Below, one piece after another: positions 43,037 through 52,408 of a stretch of DNA of 64,000 nt. Under the pieces are notes generated by a model that worked only from the letters and a program-made list of their open reading frames with translations, was not told where the DNA came from and made no database searches. Location of the stretch: contig NZ_JACGXN010000001.1 in the NCBI RefSeq assembly GCF_014138285.1, forward strand, positions 1,849,314-1,913,313, written 5' to 3'. Positions within the stretch are counted from its first letter, which is position 1. Each line of letters begins with the position of its first letter. This stretch comes from Phyllobacterium myrsinacearum. GTDB lineage: Bacteria > Pseudomonadota > Alphaproteobacteria > Rhizobiales > Rhizobiaceae. The position numbers and the translations under genes are program-made.

Positions 43037-44683
43037 ATGGGTGGAATTTTTGATCGTGATCTTGAGCGCAATGCGGCGAACTATCAGCCGCTGACGCCGC
43101 TGACCTACCTGGAGCGTGCAGCGCGGGTCTATCCATCGAGAACAGCGATCATTCATGGCTCGCAGCGCGTTGATTACGGCACATTTTACCGCCGCACCCG
43201 GCAATTGGCGTCGGCATTGGCGCGCCACGGTATCGGCAAGGGCGATACGGTCACGGTGATGCTGTCGAACACGCCGCCCATGCTGGAGGCGCATTTCGGC
43301 GTCCCGATGACAAAGGCAGTGCTGCATTCGGTCAATACACGCCTCGATGCCGCGGTGATTGCGTTCCAGCTTGATCACGCGGAAACCAAGGTCGCCATTG
43401 TGGATACGGAATTCTCAGGCGTTTTCCGTGAAGCCCTGACGCTTGCCAAAGTCAAGCCACTGGTCATCGACTTCATCGACACGCAATATCCTGATGATGC
43501 GCCCTATCCGCAAGGCGAGCCGTTTGGCACCCTGGACTACGAAGCCTTCGTTGCCAGTGGCGATCCCGATTACGCCTGGTCGATGCCCGATGATGAATGG
43601 GATTCCATCACGCTCAATTATACCTCGGGAACGACAGGCGATCCGAAAGGCGTGGTCTACCACCATCGCGGTGCGGCGCTGATGGGTTACGGGAATGTGG
43701 TGGCCTCCGGCATGGGACGCTATCCGGTCTATCTCTGGACGCTGCCGATGTTCCATTGCAATGGCTGGTGTTTCCCGTGGACGCTGGCCCTGCAGTTTGG
43801 CACCCATGTCTGTCTGCGTTGGGTGAGGGCAAAGCAGATCTATGATGCCATTGCCGATCTCGGTGTGACGCATCTCTGCGGTGCGCCGATTGTCATGTCC
43901 GTGCTGATCAATGCGGCTGACAAGGACAAGCGCGGATTCCCGCAGACGGTGACCTTCAACACGGCTGCTGCACCGCCGCCGGAGTCGGTTCTGGCCGGGA
44001 TGGTTGACGCCGGATTTGCCGTTACGCATCTCTACGGTCTAACGGAAACCTATGGTCCTGCCGTCGTCAATGAATGGCAGGATGAGTGGGATGCGCTGGA
44101 AGTGTCGTCGCGCACGGCGAAGAAGGCGCGTCAGGGTGTACGCTATGCGGCACTGGAAGATCTGGCGGTGCTTGATCCCGAAACCATGCAACCCGTCCCT
44201 GCCGATGGCGAGACGATCGGCGAGGTCATGTTCCGCGGCAACATCGTCATGAAGGGCTACCTCAAAAACCGGACGGCCAGTGATGCGGCCTTTTCAGGCG
44301 GCTGGTTCCACTCCGGCGACCTCGGGGTCATGTACCCGGATGGCTACATCCAGCTGAAGGATCGTTCAAAGGACATTATAATTTCGGGCGGCGAGAACAT
44401 CTCCTCCATCGAAGTCGAGGATGCACTTTACAAGTTCCCAGCCGTCGGCGCCTGTGCCGTGGTGGCACGTCCGGATGACAAGTGGGGTGAGACGCCGCTG
44501 GCCTTCGTGGAACTCAAGCCGGGGCAGGCAGCAACCGAGGAGGAACTGATCGCGCATTGCCGGACTTTGCTCGCCCGTTTCAAGGTGCCGCGCCATGTGC
44601 TTTTCGAGGAAATACCGAAGACGTCGACTGGGAAAATCCAGAAATTTGAACTGCGAAAACGGGCGAAATTGATGGCGATCTGA
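43037..44683 (+). CDS. Acyl-CoA synthetase (AMP-forming)
   Basis: 548 residues of the ANL superfamily. The P-loop LNYTSGTTGDPKGV (about residues 192-205), the A5 motif HLYGLTETYGP, the A7 hinge region WFHSGDLGVMYPDGYIQLKDRSKDII (split: SGDLGVMYPDGYI and KDRSKDII) and the C-terminal catalytic lysine in KTSTGKIQKFELR are intact. Length and sequence fit the medium/long-chain fatty acyl-CoA synthetase branch. ATG 43037 has a GGGAGG site. Alone between terminators. Confidence 0.92.
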   Translation: MGGIFDRDLERNAANYQPLTPLTYLERAARVYPSRTAIIHGSQRVDYGTFYRRTRQLASALARHGIGKGDTVTVMLSNTPPMLEAHFGVPMTKAVLHSVNTRLDAAVIAFQLDHAETKVAIVDTEFSGVFREALTLAKVKPLVIDFIDTQYPDDAPYPQGEPFGTLDYEAFVASGDPDYAWSMPDDEWDSITLNYTSGTTGDPKGVVYHHRGAALMGYGNVVASGMGRYPVYLWTLPMFHCNGWCFPWTLALQFGTHVCLRWVRAKQIYDAIADLGVTHLCGAPIVMSVLINAADKDKRGFPQTVTFNTAAAPPPESVLAGMVDAGFAVTHLYGLTETYGPAVVNEWQDEWDALEVSSRTAKKARQGVRYAALEDLAVLDPETMQPVPADGETIGEVMFRGNIVMKGYLKNRTASDAAFSGGWFHSGDLGVMYPDGYIQLKDRSKDIIISGGENISSIEVEDALYKFPAVGACAVVARPDDKWGETPLAFVELKPGQAATEEELIAHCRTLLARFKVPRHVLFEEIPKTSTGKIQKFELRKRAKLMAI

Positions 44684-44766
44684 GTGATTTCGTGCCGCAT
44701 CACGGGCATGTTGGTTCGAATGCCGATGTCACCATTAACCAGTTGTTAAGCATTACAAGCTATAAA
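44684..44766. other. Intergenic region upstream of candidate sRNA
   Basis: No gene. It holds a TATAAA -10-like box at 44761-44766; a TTGTTA at 44743 is too close to be an ideal -35 element. It is taken here as the promoter region of the candidate RNA. Confidence 0.4.
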
Positions 44767-44772
44767 TTGATC

Positions 44773-44872
44773 ATCCAGTTTTCTGGATTCTTACCAAGTG
44801 GTTTGGCCACTTTGTTTGACGCCTCCCTGTTAGACTCCTGAGAGCCGCCATGTTTTGCGGCTCTTTTTTTTG
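44773..44872 (+). ncRNA. Candidate trans-acting small RNA with anti-SD motif
   Basis: About 100 nt with three successive stem-loops: ATCCAG-TTTT-CTGGAT (44773-44788), AAGTGG-TTTGG-CCACTT (44796-44812), and a Rho-independent terminator AGAGCCGC / GCGGCTCT with an eight-T tail (44841-44871). The single-stranded link between the second and third loops contains CCTCCCT (44822-44828), complementary to ribosome binding sites. The layout resembles the alpha-r8/MmgR-type (suhB RNA family) Hfq-binding sRNAs of Rhizobiales; that identity is a guess from architecture. A TATAAA box precedes it. Confidence 0.6.
44840..44872 (+). terminator. Terminator of the candidate sRNA
   Basis: AGAGCCGC-CATGTTTT-GCGGCTCT then eight T. 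It is 157 nt past the acyl-CoA synthetase stop, so it may end that message as well. Confidence 0.92.
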
Positions 44873-45037
44873 TTCATATCCACAGGACGGTCCTGACGTT
44901 AACCCTTTATTAAGGATAAACTTGCGCTCATGTGTGCATAGGGGCAGGTTGGTGGGGAATACTACCCGTTGGCCGTTGTGGTGAGCTGCTTGCTGTCCCA
45001 GTAAGAGAGCGCTGCTTTGAGAATCAGCGGATTTTTA

Positions 45038-45583
45038 ATGACAGGGCATAGAATGGTTGAACAGGAATTCCGCGTTAACAATACAATCCGGCTGGCTGAC
45101 CGTATGGTCCGTTCGGAAACGTTCAATCACATCTACGATGAGGGCATGAGCCTGGTGGAAGAGGCTGCCGCCTATCTCGATGGCGAAGGCCGTGCGGAAG
45201 CCAAGCGGCTGAGCCGCGTCGCAGCCACGCTCTATGCTGCAGAATCCATGCGCCTGACGACACGCTTGATGCAGGTCGCCTCCTGGCTGTTGCTGCAAAG
45301 AGCCTCGCGCAGCGGGGAAATGACTCAGGAGCAGGTCCTGTCGGAAAAGGCAAAGGTCCGTCTCGATACGGATTCTGCCCCCGAAACCGTATCGGGATGG
45401 GACGAGATTCCGTTCGACTATTGCGATCTGGTGCACCGGTCGCTGCGCCTGCAGGCGCGGGTTCGTCAGATGGATGATGAAATCTACAATGATGGTGCCG
45501 GGACCACGCAAAGGCGGGCTCTGACGACCAATCCGGTGTCCGACCAGATAAGCCTGCTTGCCACCGCATTCGCCCATCGCTGA
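45038..45583 (+). CDS. DUF1465 family protein
   Basis: 181 residues, mostly helical. The FNHIYDEGMSLVEEAAAYLDGEGR (split as FNHIYDEGMSLVEEAAAYL) and ESMRLTTRLMQVASWLLLQRA blocks are the DUF1465 signature, found almost only in alphaproteobacteria; some members were described as developmental or cell-cycle linked regulators. The C-terminus is polar (RQMDDEIYNDG). Start codons at 45038 and 45053 are both possible; neither has a strong site. It precedes ruvCAB by about 100 nt. Confidence 0.85.
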   Translation: MTGHRMVEQEFRVNNTIRLADRMVRSETFNHIYDEGMSLVEEAAAYLDGEGRAEAKRLSRVAATLYAAESMRLTTRLMQVASWLLLQRASRSGEMTQEQVLSEKAKVRLDTDSAPETVSGWDEIPFDYCDLVHRSLRLQARVRQMDDEIYNDGAGTTQRRALTTNPVSDQISLLATAFAHR

Positions 45584-45680
45584 TCCTCGCGCACGATAAT
45601 CGTGCACAACATCCGGATTTGTTTCTCTTTTGTTCACCTTTCTGCTGTCAAGTTCCCTGACAGCTCGATAAGGTCTCGAC

Positions 45681-46208
45681 ATGAAAGAAGCGATTCGCAT
45701 CATTGGAATTGATCCCGGCCTGCGGCGGACCGGATGGGGCATGATCGAGACGCTCGGCAATTCCCTGCGCTTTGTTGCCTCGGGTACAATCCTTTCCGAT
45801 GCCAAGCTGGATCTCGCATCGCGCCTTTGCCAGCTGCATGACGGGCTTGCCGGAATCATTCACGGCCAGATGCCCCACGAGGCGGCTGTCGAACACACCT
45901 TCGTCAACAAGGACGCCACGGCGACGCTGAAACTCGGACAGGCGCGCGGTATTGCTTTGCTTGTTCCGGCGCTGGCCGGATTGCCCGTTGCCGAATATGC
46001 TCCCAATGCGGTCAAGAAAGCAGTGATCGGGGTCGGGCATGGTGAAAAGAAACAGATTCACATGATGGTGAGAGTGCTTATGCCCAAGGCCACGTTCGAT
46101 ACGGACGATGCCGCGGACGCACTGGCCGTTGCCATCTGTCATGCGCACCACCGGCAAAGTGCCATCGGCCGTATTGCCATCGAACGTAAACTGGCGGCAC
46201 AGCTATGA
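45681..46208 (+). CDS. ruvC: Holliday junction resolvase RuvC
   Basis: 175 residues. Catalytic acids are visible: D11 in [15 protein letters not shown] in [12 protein letters not shown] (about residue 72), and the C-terminal pair in [17 protein letters not shown]. With RuvA and RuvB it resolves recombination intermediates. The stop overlaps the ruvA start by 4 nt. Standard length. Confidence 0.97.
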   Translation: MKEAIRIIGIDPGLRRTGWGMIETLGNSLRFVASGTILSDAKLDLASRLCQLHDGLAGIIHGQMPHEAAVEHTFVNKDATATLKLGQARGIALLVPALAGLPVAEYAPNAVKKAVIGVGHGEKKQIHMMVRVLMPKATFDTDDAADALAVAICHAHHRQSAIGRIAIERKLAAQL

Positions 46209-46822
46209 TCGGAAAGTTGAAGGGTACCGTCGACGAAATTGCCGAGGATCATGTGATCCTCGATGTGCATGGTGTCGGCTATGTTGCCTATTGTTCAGCG
46301 CGGACGCTGTCGAACATGCCCGGACCGGGTGAAGCGGCTGTGCTCCTCATCGAAACGTATGTGCGGGAAGACCTGATCCGGCTCTTCGGGTTCGGTACGG
46401 CGCTGGAACGCGAATGGTTCCGTCTGCTGCAGAGCGTGCAGGGCATCGGTGCCAAGGTTGCCCTCAGTGTTCTTGGGGTCCTGTCCCCCTCCGATCTGGC
46501 CAATGCCATTGCCCTGCGTGATATCGCCATGGTCAGCCGGGCGCCGGGTGTCGGCAAGAAGGTGGCCGAGCGCATCGTCATCGAGCTCAAGAACAAGGCA
46601 CCTGCCTTTGCGGGTGAGGCCATGGGCACTATTGGCCTCAAACAGGAACTGGGTGAGGGCGTGGCCCCGGCGCCGGTTACCGACGCCGTATCGGCCCTGA
46701 CGAACCTCGGCTATTCCCGCGATCAGGCCGCCAATGCCATCGCCGCCGCTTTGCGCGATGCGGGTGAAGATGCCGATTCCGCCAAACTGATCCGGCTTGG
46801 TCTGAAGGAACTTTCCCGGTGA
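46205..46822 (+). CDS. ruvA: Holliday junction branch migration protein RuvA
   Basis: 205 residues with the three RuvA domains: an OB fold ([21 protein letters not shown]), tandem helix-hairpin-helix motifs ([19 protein letters not shown] and [17 protein letters not shown]) and a C-terminal UBA-like domain ([17 protein letters not shown]) that contacts RuvB. ATGA overlap with ruvC. Confidence 0.97.
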   Translation: MIGKLKGTVDEIAEDHVILDVHGVGYVAYCSARTLSNMPGPGEAAVLLIETYVREDLIRLFGFGTALEREWFRLLQSVQGIGAKVALSVLGVLSPSDLANAIALRDIAMVSRAPGVGKKVAERIVIELKNKAPAFAGEAMGTIGLKQELGEGVAPAPVTDAVSALTNLGYSRDQAANAIAAALRDAGEDADSAKLIRLGLKELSR

Positions 46823-46862
46823 TACGGTTGCCTGATACAGCACACTGTGCGAGGACATCCGC

Positions 46863-47906
46863 ATGAGTGATGTCAGCCGATTGATAACCCCCGACAAGCG
46901 TGGCGAAGACGCGGATACGTCACTGCGTCCGCAGACGCTGAACGATTTCGTCGGGCAGGCAGCGGCTCGCGCCAATCTGAAAGTCTTCATCGAAGCCGCC
47001 AAGTCGCGCGGCGAGGCGCTGGATCACGTGCTTTTTGTTGGGCCGCCCGGTCTCGGCAAGACAACGTTGGCGCAGATCATGGCCAAGGAGCTGGGCGTCA
47101 ATTTCCGCTCCACCTCAGGGCCTGTTATTGCCAAGGCGGGCGATCTGGCCGCGCTTTTGACCAATCTCGAAGAAAACGATGTTCTCTTCATCGATGAAAT
47201 CCATCGTCTCAATCCGGCGGTGGAGGAAATTCTCTATCCGGCCATGGAAGATTATCAGCTCGATCTGATCATCGGCGAGGGACCTGCAGCACGCTCGGTC
47301 AAGATCGATCTTGCCAAGTTCACGCTGGTGGCGGCGACGACGCGTCTCGGGCTGCTGACAACGCCATTGCGTGACCGTTTTGGCATTCCCGTCCGCCTCA
47401 ATTTCTACACGGTGGAGGAGCTTGAGCATATCGTCCGGCGTGGCGCGCGCATCATGGGCATTGGCGTGACCGATGACGGCGCGCTCGAAGTCGCACGGCG
47501 CGCCCGTGGTACGCCGCGTATCGCCGGACGGCTTTTGCGCCGGGTACGGGATTTCGCCATTGTCGATGGCAAGGATTCCATTGACCGGCAAACTGCCGAT
47601 TCGGCGCTTTTGCGGCTTGAGGTGGATGCGCTCGGGCTCGATCAGCTTGATCGGCGCTACCTTGCGATGATTGCGCATAATTTCGGCGGCGGACCAGTGG
47701 GTATCGAGACGATCGCTGCCGGACTTTCCGAGCCGCGCGATGCGATCGAGGACATTATCGAACCCTACCTGATCCAGCAGGGCTTTATCCAGCGCACGCC
47801 GCGCGGACGCATGCTGACGGCCAATGCCTGGAAACATCTCGGTCTCACCGCGCCAGCCGAAATCACCCAGCAGCAGGTCAGCCTGTTTCAGGATGATCAG
47901 GAATAG
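46863..47906 (+). CDS. ruvB: Holliday junction branch migration ATPase RuvB
   Basis: 347 residues. Walker A GPPGLGKT at residues 60-67, Walker [11 protein letters not shown], sensor 1 [10 protein letters not shown] and the arginine-finger sequence PLRDRFG are all present, followed by a winged-helix C-terminus with [10 protein letters not shown]. It drives branch migration with RuvA. It converges on the GH5 gene, 36 nt away. Confidence 0.97.
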   Translation: MSDVSRLITPDKRGEDADTSLRPQTLNDFVGQAAARANLKVFIEAAKSRGEALDHVLFVGPPGLGKTTLAQIMAKELGVNFRSTSGPVIAKAGDLAALLTNLEENDVLFIDEIHRLNPAVEEILYPAMEDYQLDLIIGEGPAARSVKIDLAKFTLVAATTRLGLLTTPLRDRFGIPVRLNFYTVEELEHIVRRGARIMGIGVTDDGALEVARRARGTPRIAGRLLRRVRDFAIVDGKDSIDRQTADSALLRLEVDALGLDQLDRRYLAMIAHNFGGGPVGIETIAAGLSEPRDAIEDIIEPYLIQQGFIQRTPRGRMLTANAWKHLGLTAPAEITQQQVSLFQDDQE

Positions 47907-47942
47907 GACTGCATTACCACGAACCACGCTAATGCCAGTGCT

Positions 47943-49178
47943 TTAGGGTGGAGTCAGACCCAGCCCTTTGAGGATAACCGGGTCCAGCTGGCGTTTGTCA
48001 TCATCAAGGGTAATGCCGAAGGCGCCGCCCCATGACCAGACTGACCATGCGAAGCCGCGCTTTTCCGCTGCTTGCGTCATGTCCTTGAGATAGGCAGCGC
48101 GCCACGCGGATGGCATGCGGAACTGTTTCCGGTATTCCTGCCGGATCATCCCGAATTCACCGAGATAGATGCGCTCCGGCGGTATGCCGTGCGCTTTGCC
48201 CCAGCTTCCAGCCTTCTGAAACGGCTCCTCCAGCTTCTCGCGGGCCTGCACAGCGTTCTTAACCCCGCCAGCCATACTGTCGAGCCCTGCGAGAAATGCG
48301 GATTTCCGATCTTCGGGCGTATTCTGCGCAATGGTCTTGCGAATGGCCGCCAATCGTTCGGCAAGGGCCTTTTCCCCCAGGAGATCCGGCGGGTAGGGCA
48401 GACCTTCGACGTAGCCCATCACGTCGCCCGTCCAGTCGGCGCCCTGATGCGTCAGGAAATAGGGCTCGTAGGTGTGGAATGTCCATATGATATTGTCATC
48501 GCCAAAGTCTGACGGGTTGATTTTGTCGAGGCCCCAGGCGCTGGACCAGCAGCCGCCTGACAGCACCAGGGTATGTGCGGGAGCTGCCCGGCGGGCGGAT
48601 GTATAAAGACGTTTCAGCATGGGCGGCCAGCGCGGCACCGCTCCCGGATCGCAGTCGATGACGGGTTCGTTCAGCGCCTCAAAGGCTGTCGTGGCGGGAT
48701 CGGTGGCGGCGAGGGCCTTGCCGACGCGCTCGACCATCAGGAGATACCGGTCAAACAGAGCCCTATCCGCAATCACCTGCTTGGTGCCGATCTTGCGGGA
48801 GTCACTTGGGATCAGGTGAAAATCCACAATCACCTTCAACCCTGCCTTGTGTAGAAGGTCGATGGCGGCGAGTGTCTCCGCGATCAACCTGCTTATGCGC
48901 GCCTCCGATGCGTCCTCCAGAAAGATCGCCGGATCAACTGGCATGCGGACAAAGTCAAAACCTGCTTTGCGGATATCGGCGAGAGTGCCTGTTGTCATGC
49001 CTTTTCGCCATTCCGGAAAATTCGCCAGAACCGCTTCGTCGTCCCAATGTTCGGGACCCGGCCAGGTGGTCCAGATATCGAGATTGAGGCCGCGCTTCAT
49101 GGTGAATGTTGCGGCTGGGACATTTGCAGTGAGCAGCAGAAAGCAGGCGAAGCAAAGGAAGACGCGTATGGCGGGCAA
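47943..49178 (-). CDS. Secreted glycoside hydrolase family 5 protein
   Basis: 411 residues: a signal peptide (MPAIRVFLCFACFLLLTANVPAA), then a cellulase-like TIM barrel. The opening MKRGLNLDIWTTWPG, the strand VRMPVDPAIF, the acid/base glutamate in TTAFEALNEP (about residue 180), the FHTYEP histidine-tyrosine pair and the nucleophile in IYLGEFGMIRQEY are GH5 hallmarks. The natural glycan is unknown (beta-1,4-glucan, mannan or a cell-envelope glucan). It sits on the opposite strand between ruvB and ybgC, in what is otherwise a same-strand block. Confidence 0.88.
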   Translation of the reverse strand: MPAIRVFLCFACFLLLTANVPAATFTMKRGLNLDIWTTWPGPEHWDDEAVLANFPEWRKGMTTGTLADIRKAGFDFVRMPVDPAIFLEDASEARISRLIAETLAAIDLLHKAGLKVIVDFHLIPSDSRKIGTKQVIADRALFDRYLLMVERVGKALAATDPATTAFEALNEPVIDCDPGAVPRWPPMLKRLYTSARRAAPAHTLVLSGGCWSSAWGLDKINPSDFGDDNIIWTFHTYEPYFLTHQGADWTGDVMGYVEGLPYPPDLLGEKALAERLAAIRKTIAQNTPEDRKSAFLAGLDSMAGGVKNAVQAREKLEEPFQKAGSWGKAHGIPPERIYLGEFGMIRQEYRKQFRMPSAWRAAYLKDMTQAAEKRGFAWSVWSWGGAFGITLDDDKRQLDPVILKGLGLTPP

Positions 49179-49251
49179 GCTCTGTTTCCTTCACAACCCA
49201 AGGTAATGGCTCTGGACAAAATGCCTGTCGTGCCTGCAAAAGGAAAGGATC

Positions 49252-49719
49252 ATGAGTGAAAACAATCTTTCTGTTTCGTCTGCCGGCGGTCTTGCCGGTG
49301 AGTTGACGCCCTTCGGTCATCGTCTGCTGGCCCGGGTTTATTATGCCGACACGGATTTCTCGGGGATCGTCTATCACGGGCGCTATCTGGAGTTTCTGGA
49401 GCGCGGCCGTACCGACTATCTGCGTTTGCTCGGGGTTCATCATTCGGAACTCGCCGACGGCAAGCATGGCGAGAGCATCGTCTGGGTGGTGCGGCGCATG
49501 GAAATCGATTTCAAGGGCGCGGCTCGCATTGACGACGTGCTGACAATCGAAACCCGCACTGCCGAGATATCCGGCGCCCGGGTCAGGATGGCGCAGATCA
49601 TCAAGCGGGGCGAGGATCTTCTGATTTCAGCCACTGTCGAAGCCGCGCTGATCAACAGCGCAGGGCGCCCGCGCAGGTTCCCGGCGGAATGGATCAAGCT
49701 TTTTCAACCTGAATCCTGA
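49252..49719 (+). CDS. ybgC: Tol-Pal associated acyl-CoA thioesterase YbgC
   Basis: 155 residues, hot-dog fold. The active-site sequence VYYADTDFSGIVYHGRYLEFLERGR (split: YYADTDFSGIVYH and YLEFLERGR) includes the catalytic aspartate. It usually starts the tol-pal cluster, as here, although a 350-nt gap separates it from tolQ. A start at ATG 49252 follows AAAGGA. It may act on acyl-ACP/CoA in phospholipid metabolism linked to Tol-Pal. Confidence 0.94.
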   Translation: MSENNLSVSSAGGLAGELTPFGHRLLARVYYADTDFSGIVYHGRYLEFLERGRTDYLRLLGVHHSELADGKHGESIVWVVRRMEIDFKGAARIDDVLTIETRTAEISGARVRMAQIIKRGEDLLISATVEAALINSAGRPRRFPAEWIKLFQPES

Positions 49720-50073
49720 TGCGAGGGCGTTTAAATGACGCACTGGCACTGAATCATAACTGATCCTTAACCATAACAAACCATGAATAAGGCACTGAAA
49801 CGGGGCGTTTCGCGTTAACGCCTTCGTTTTACCAAAATTAACCGTGAGAAGCCGCGGTATGAATACTGGAAAATGTCCGGTCTCAGAACGTGGCTCTCGG
49901 AATGTAGTCAGCAAGTATGGATGCCGGTCAGGCGTTCGGCCGAGTTCCAAAGAAATAAATTGGCGCGTGGCCGTATTGCCGAACCATTTATACTTCGGCG
50001 GACCATGCACGGGTACAAGAGACGATTGCAGCCCGGTTGAAATACCGGGTTTTCGGATTCGAGGGTAGTGGAT
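49720..50073. other. Intergenic region between ybgC and tolQ
   Basis: No gene is visible. A GGCGTT-TCGCGTT-AACGCC hairpin followed by TTCGTTTT at 49804-49830 could terminate ybgC. The stretch from 49830 to 50060 presumably holds the tolQ promoter; I could not identify it. A 127-codon minus-strand frame here lacks a ribosome binding site and family features. Confidence 0.5.
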
Positions 50074-50784
50074 ATGGAAAATTTAGCGGTTGCTGTTCAG
50101 ACATCAGACGTCTCCCTGTGGGGACTGTTCTGGCAGGCCGGATTTATCGTCAAGCTCGTCATGATCGGCCTTCTTGGTGCTTCTATCTGGACCTGGGCAA
50201 TTATCATCGACAAGGTGCTCGGATATGGCCGCGCCAAGCGGGCTTTTGACCGTTTCGAACAGATATTCTGGTCCGGCCAGTCCCTGGAAGAGCTTTACCG
50301 CAACCTTGGGGACAAGCGCACCACCGGCATGGGCTCGATTTTCATCGCCGCGATGCGCGAATGGAAAAAGTCCTTTGAGAAGGGCGCGCGTTCTCCCATC
50401 GCCCTGCAGATGCGCATCGACAAGGCCATGGATGTGGCTCTGTCACGCGAAAGTGATATCCTTGCCGCCCGTCTCGGCTTTCTGGCAACCATCGGTTCCG
50501 CCGGACCCTTTATCGGCCTGTTTGGGACGGTCATCGGTATCATGACCTCGTTCATGGGTATCGCCGGCTCCAAGTCTACCAGCCTCGCGGTCGTCGCGCC
50601 CGGTATCGCCGAAGCGCTTCTGGCGACGGCCATTGGTCTGGTTGCCGCTATTCCTGCGGTTATTGCCTACAACAAACTGTCAAGCGATGCAGGCAAACTG
50701 ACTGCACGTATGGAAAGCTTTGCGGACGAATTCTCCGCCATACTCTCGCGGCAAATCGATGAGAAGCTGGCGCCGCGTTCTTAA
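50074..50784 (+). CDS. tolQ: Tol-Pal proton channel subunit TolQ
   Basis: 236 residues, three membrane helices. The first is near residues 16-38 (LFWQAGFIVKLVMIGLLGAS); the conserved ATIGSAGPFIGLFGTVIGIMTSF and EALLATAIGLVAAIPAVIAYNKL segments form the ion pathway with TolR. I prefer ATG 50074 (GAGGG 8 nt upstream) to GTG 50068. It begins the tolQRAB operon that energises outer-membrane constriction at division. Confidence 0.96.
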   Translation: MENLAVAVQTSDVSLWGLFWQAGFIVKLVMIGLLGASIWTWAIIIDKVLGYGRAKRAFDRFEQIFWSGQSLEELYRNLGDKRTTGMGSIFIAAMREWKKSFEKGARSPIALQMRIDKAMDVALSRESDILAARLGFLATIGSAGPFIGLFGTVIGIMTSFMGIAGSKSTSLAVVAPGIAEALLATAIGLVAAIPAVIAYNKLSSDAGKLTARMESFADEFSAILSRQIDEKLAPRS

Positions 50785-50817
50785 GCAACTGATTTTAAAA
50801 GTGCGGGATTGAATGCC

Positions 50818-51264
50818 ATGGGCATGTCGATGGGTAACAAGGGTTCAGGTGGACGCGGCCGCCGCGGTCGTGCCAGCAAGGCGTTGATGAGTGAAATCAA
50901 CGTGACGCCGCTGGTCGACGTCATGCTCGTGCTCCTGATCATTTTCATGGTGACTGCGCCGATGATGACGGTGGGCGTGCCCATCGATATGCCGGAAACG
51001 CAGGCCAAGGCGCTGAACAGCGAAACCAACCCTATCTATGTAACGATCAACCAGAAGGGTCAGGTATTCCTGCAGGAAACCGAGATTCCGATCGAGGAAA
51101 TCGTTCCGAAACTCCAGGCCATCGCCAAAACCGGCTATGAGGAACGCATCTTCGTCAAGGGCGACAAGGCGGCTGACTACGGCACGATCATGAAGGTCAT
51201 GGCGCGTATCTCCGGTTCCGGATTCAAGAACATTGGCCTCGTCAGTCTTCCGGAAGGCAGCTGA
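50818..51264 (+). CDS. tolR: Tol-Pal proton channel subunit TolR
   Basis: 148 residues: a glycine/arginine-rich N-terminus, one membrane helix with the proton-carrying D34 in INVTPLVDVMLVLLIIFMV, and a periplasmic domain (EINVT..., ISGSGFKNIGLV). It pairs with TolQ. The ATG at 50818 is used because GCGGG precedes it; a TTG at 50809 is the only earlier start. Six nucleotides separate it from tolA. Confidence 0.95.
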   Translation: MGMSMGNKGSGGRGRRGRASKALMSEINVTPLVDVMLVLLIIFMVTAPMMTVGVPIDMPETQAKALNSETNPIYVTINQKGQVFLQETEIPIEEIVPKLQAIAKTGYEERIFVKGDKAADYGTIMKVMARISGSGFKNIGLVSLPEGS

Positions 51265-51270
51265 TCGGTC

Positions 51271-52371
51271 ATGAGGACAAGCGTTACATCCTCCGCCATT
51301 ATCCACGCCGTTCTACTCGGCTGGGGGCTGTTGAGCTTTTCGTCGCCGAAACCGATGGATCTGGCCAATTCTGAATCGCTGCCGATCGAGATTATCTCCG
51401 ATACGAGCCAGTTGCAGAAGGGCGATACAAAGGCCCCGAAAGCCGAAAAGGCCACACCGAAGCCGACCGAGAAGCCGCAGACGAAGCAGGATGCGCAGAT
51501 CATTGGCGATGCGGAGACGGATGTCGAAACCAAGCCTATTCCCACGACCAAGCCAAAGGTCGTAGAAGCGGCCGAGGCACCCAAGCAATCCGATGTGCCT
51601 GCTGTCAAGCCGGACCCCAAGCCGGAATTGCAACCGGAAACAAAACCGGTCCCGGTCCTGGCAACGGAAATCGCACCTCAAGCCAAGCCAAAGCAGGATG
51701 TCGCGCCTGATCCGATCACGGCTGCGATCAACGATTCAAAACCTGCCCCCACGCCTGATGCTCCAAAGGCAGAGCCGACCCCGCAGGCCGAAAAGCCCGC
51801 CGAGGAAGCTTTCAAGCTGCCTGAAAATGTAGCAAAGCCTGAGGACAAGCCAAAGCCAGCACAGGCCCAGACTGCGACGACACCCGAGCGCAAGGAAGTT
51901 AAGGAAACGCCGAAGCCGACGAAAACCGCTCCGACTCCTTCCAAGGAGAAGAACGGAATCGCTGATCAGGTTGCAGACTTGCTCAATCGTGAGAAAGCTT
52001 CCGGCGGTGGCGCAAAGCGTTCAACGGATCAGGCTTCTCTCGGTGCGACCAAATCCACTGGTGGTTCAAAACTGAGTAATAGTGAGATTGAACAAGTCCG
52101 TGCCCTCATACAAGGCAATTGGAATAAACCGGTAGGGGCACAGGATTATCCTGACATGATCGTTAGGGTGCAGTTTCGTCTCAACCAAGACGGTAGTATT
52201 GACGGTGCGCCCGAGGTTTCGGGAAGTGGCGGCGATCCAACTCTTTTGAGAACTGCAATTGAAGGGGCACGTCGCGCCGTATTGAAATCGCTTCCCTTCA
52301 ATTTGCCTCAGGATAAGTACCAAGATTGGGCGAAGAACGATTACACATTCCACCCAGGTGCAGAAGATTAA
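51271..52371 (+). CDS. tolA: Tol-Pal periplasm-spanning protein TolA
   Basis: 366 residues: an N-terminal membrane anchor (about 5-22, [19 protein letters not shown]), a long extended region rich in lysine, proline, alanine and glutamate (about 45-235) and a C-terminal TonB/TolA-like domain (about 265-366) with [21 protein letters not shown] (split: [15 protein letters not shown]) and [13 protein letters not shown]. It links TolQR to TolB/Pal. The repetitive middle makes sequence similarity low, so the call rests on architecture and context. Confidence 0.93.
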   Translation: MRTSVTSSAIIHAVLLGWGLLSFSSPKPMDLANSESLPIEIISDTSQLQKGDTKAPKAEKATPKPTEKPQTKQDAQIIGDAETDVETKPIPTTKPKVVEAAEAPKQSDVPAVKPDPKPELQPETKPVPVLATEIAPQAKPKQDVAPDPITAAINDSKPAPTPDAPKAEPTPQAEKPAEEAFKLPENVAKPEDKPKPAQAQTATTPERKEVKETPKPTKTAPTPSKEKNGIADQVADLLNREKASGGGAKRSTDQASLGATKSTGGSKLSNSEIEQVRALIQGNWNKPVGAQDYPDMIVRVQFRLNQDGSIDGAPEVSGSGGDPTLLRTAIEGARRAVLKSLPFNLPQDKYQDWAKNDYTFHPGAED

Positions 52372-52408
52372 AAAAGCAATTGGCCAGCAACAAAAGGGCC
52401 CCGAACTG

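Noticed and set aside
45584-45680. GCACGAT-A-ATCGTGC palindrome as terminator or operator before ruvC
   Set aside because: Short stem without a T run; the distance to ruvC allows a LexA-type site but the sequence does not match the alphaproteobacterial GTTC-N7-GTTC pattern.
47915-47940. Additional arm of the palindromic repeat
   Set aside because: Only the short GAACCACGC is shared, too little to separate from chance. The same holds for TCGAACCACG near 35939.
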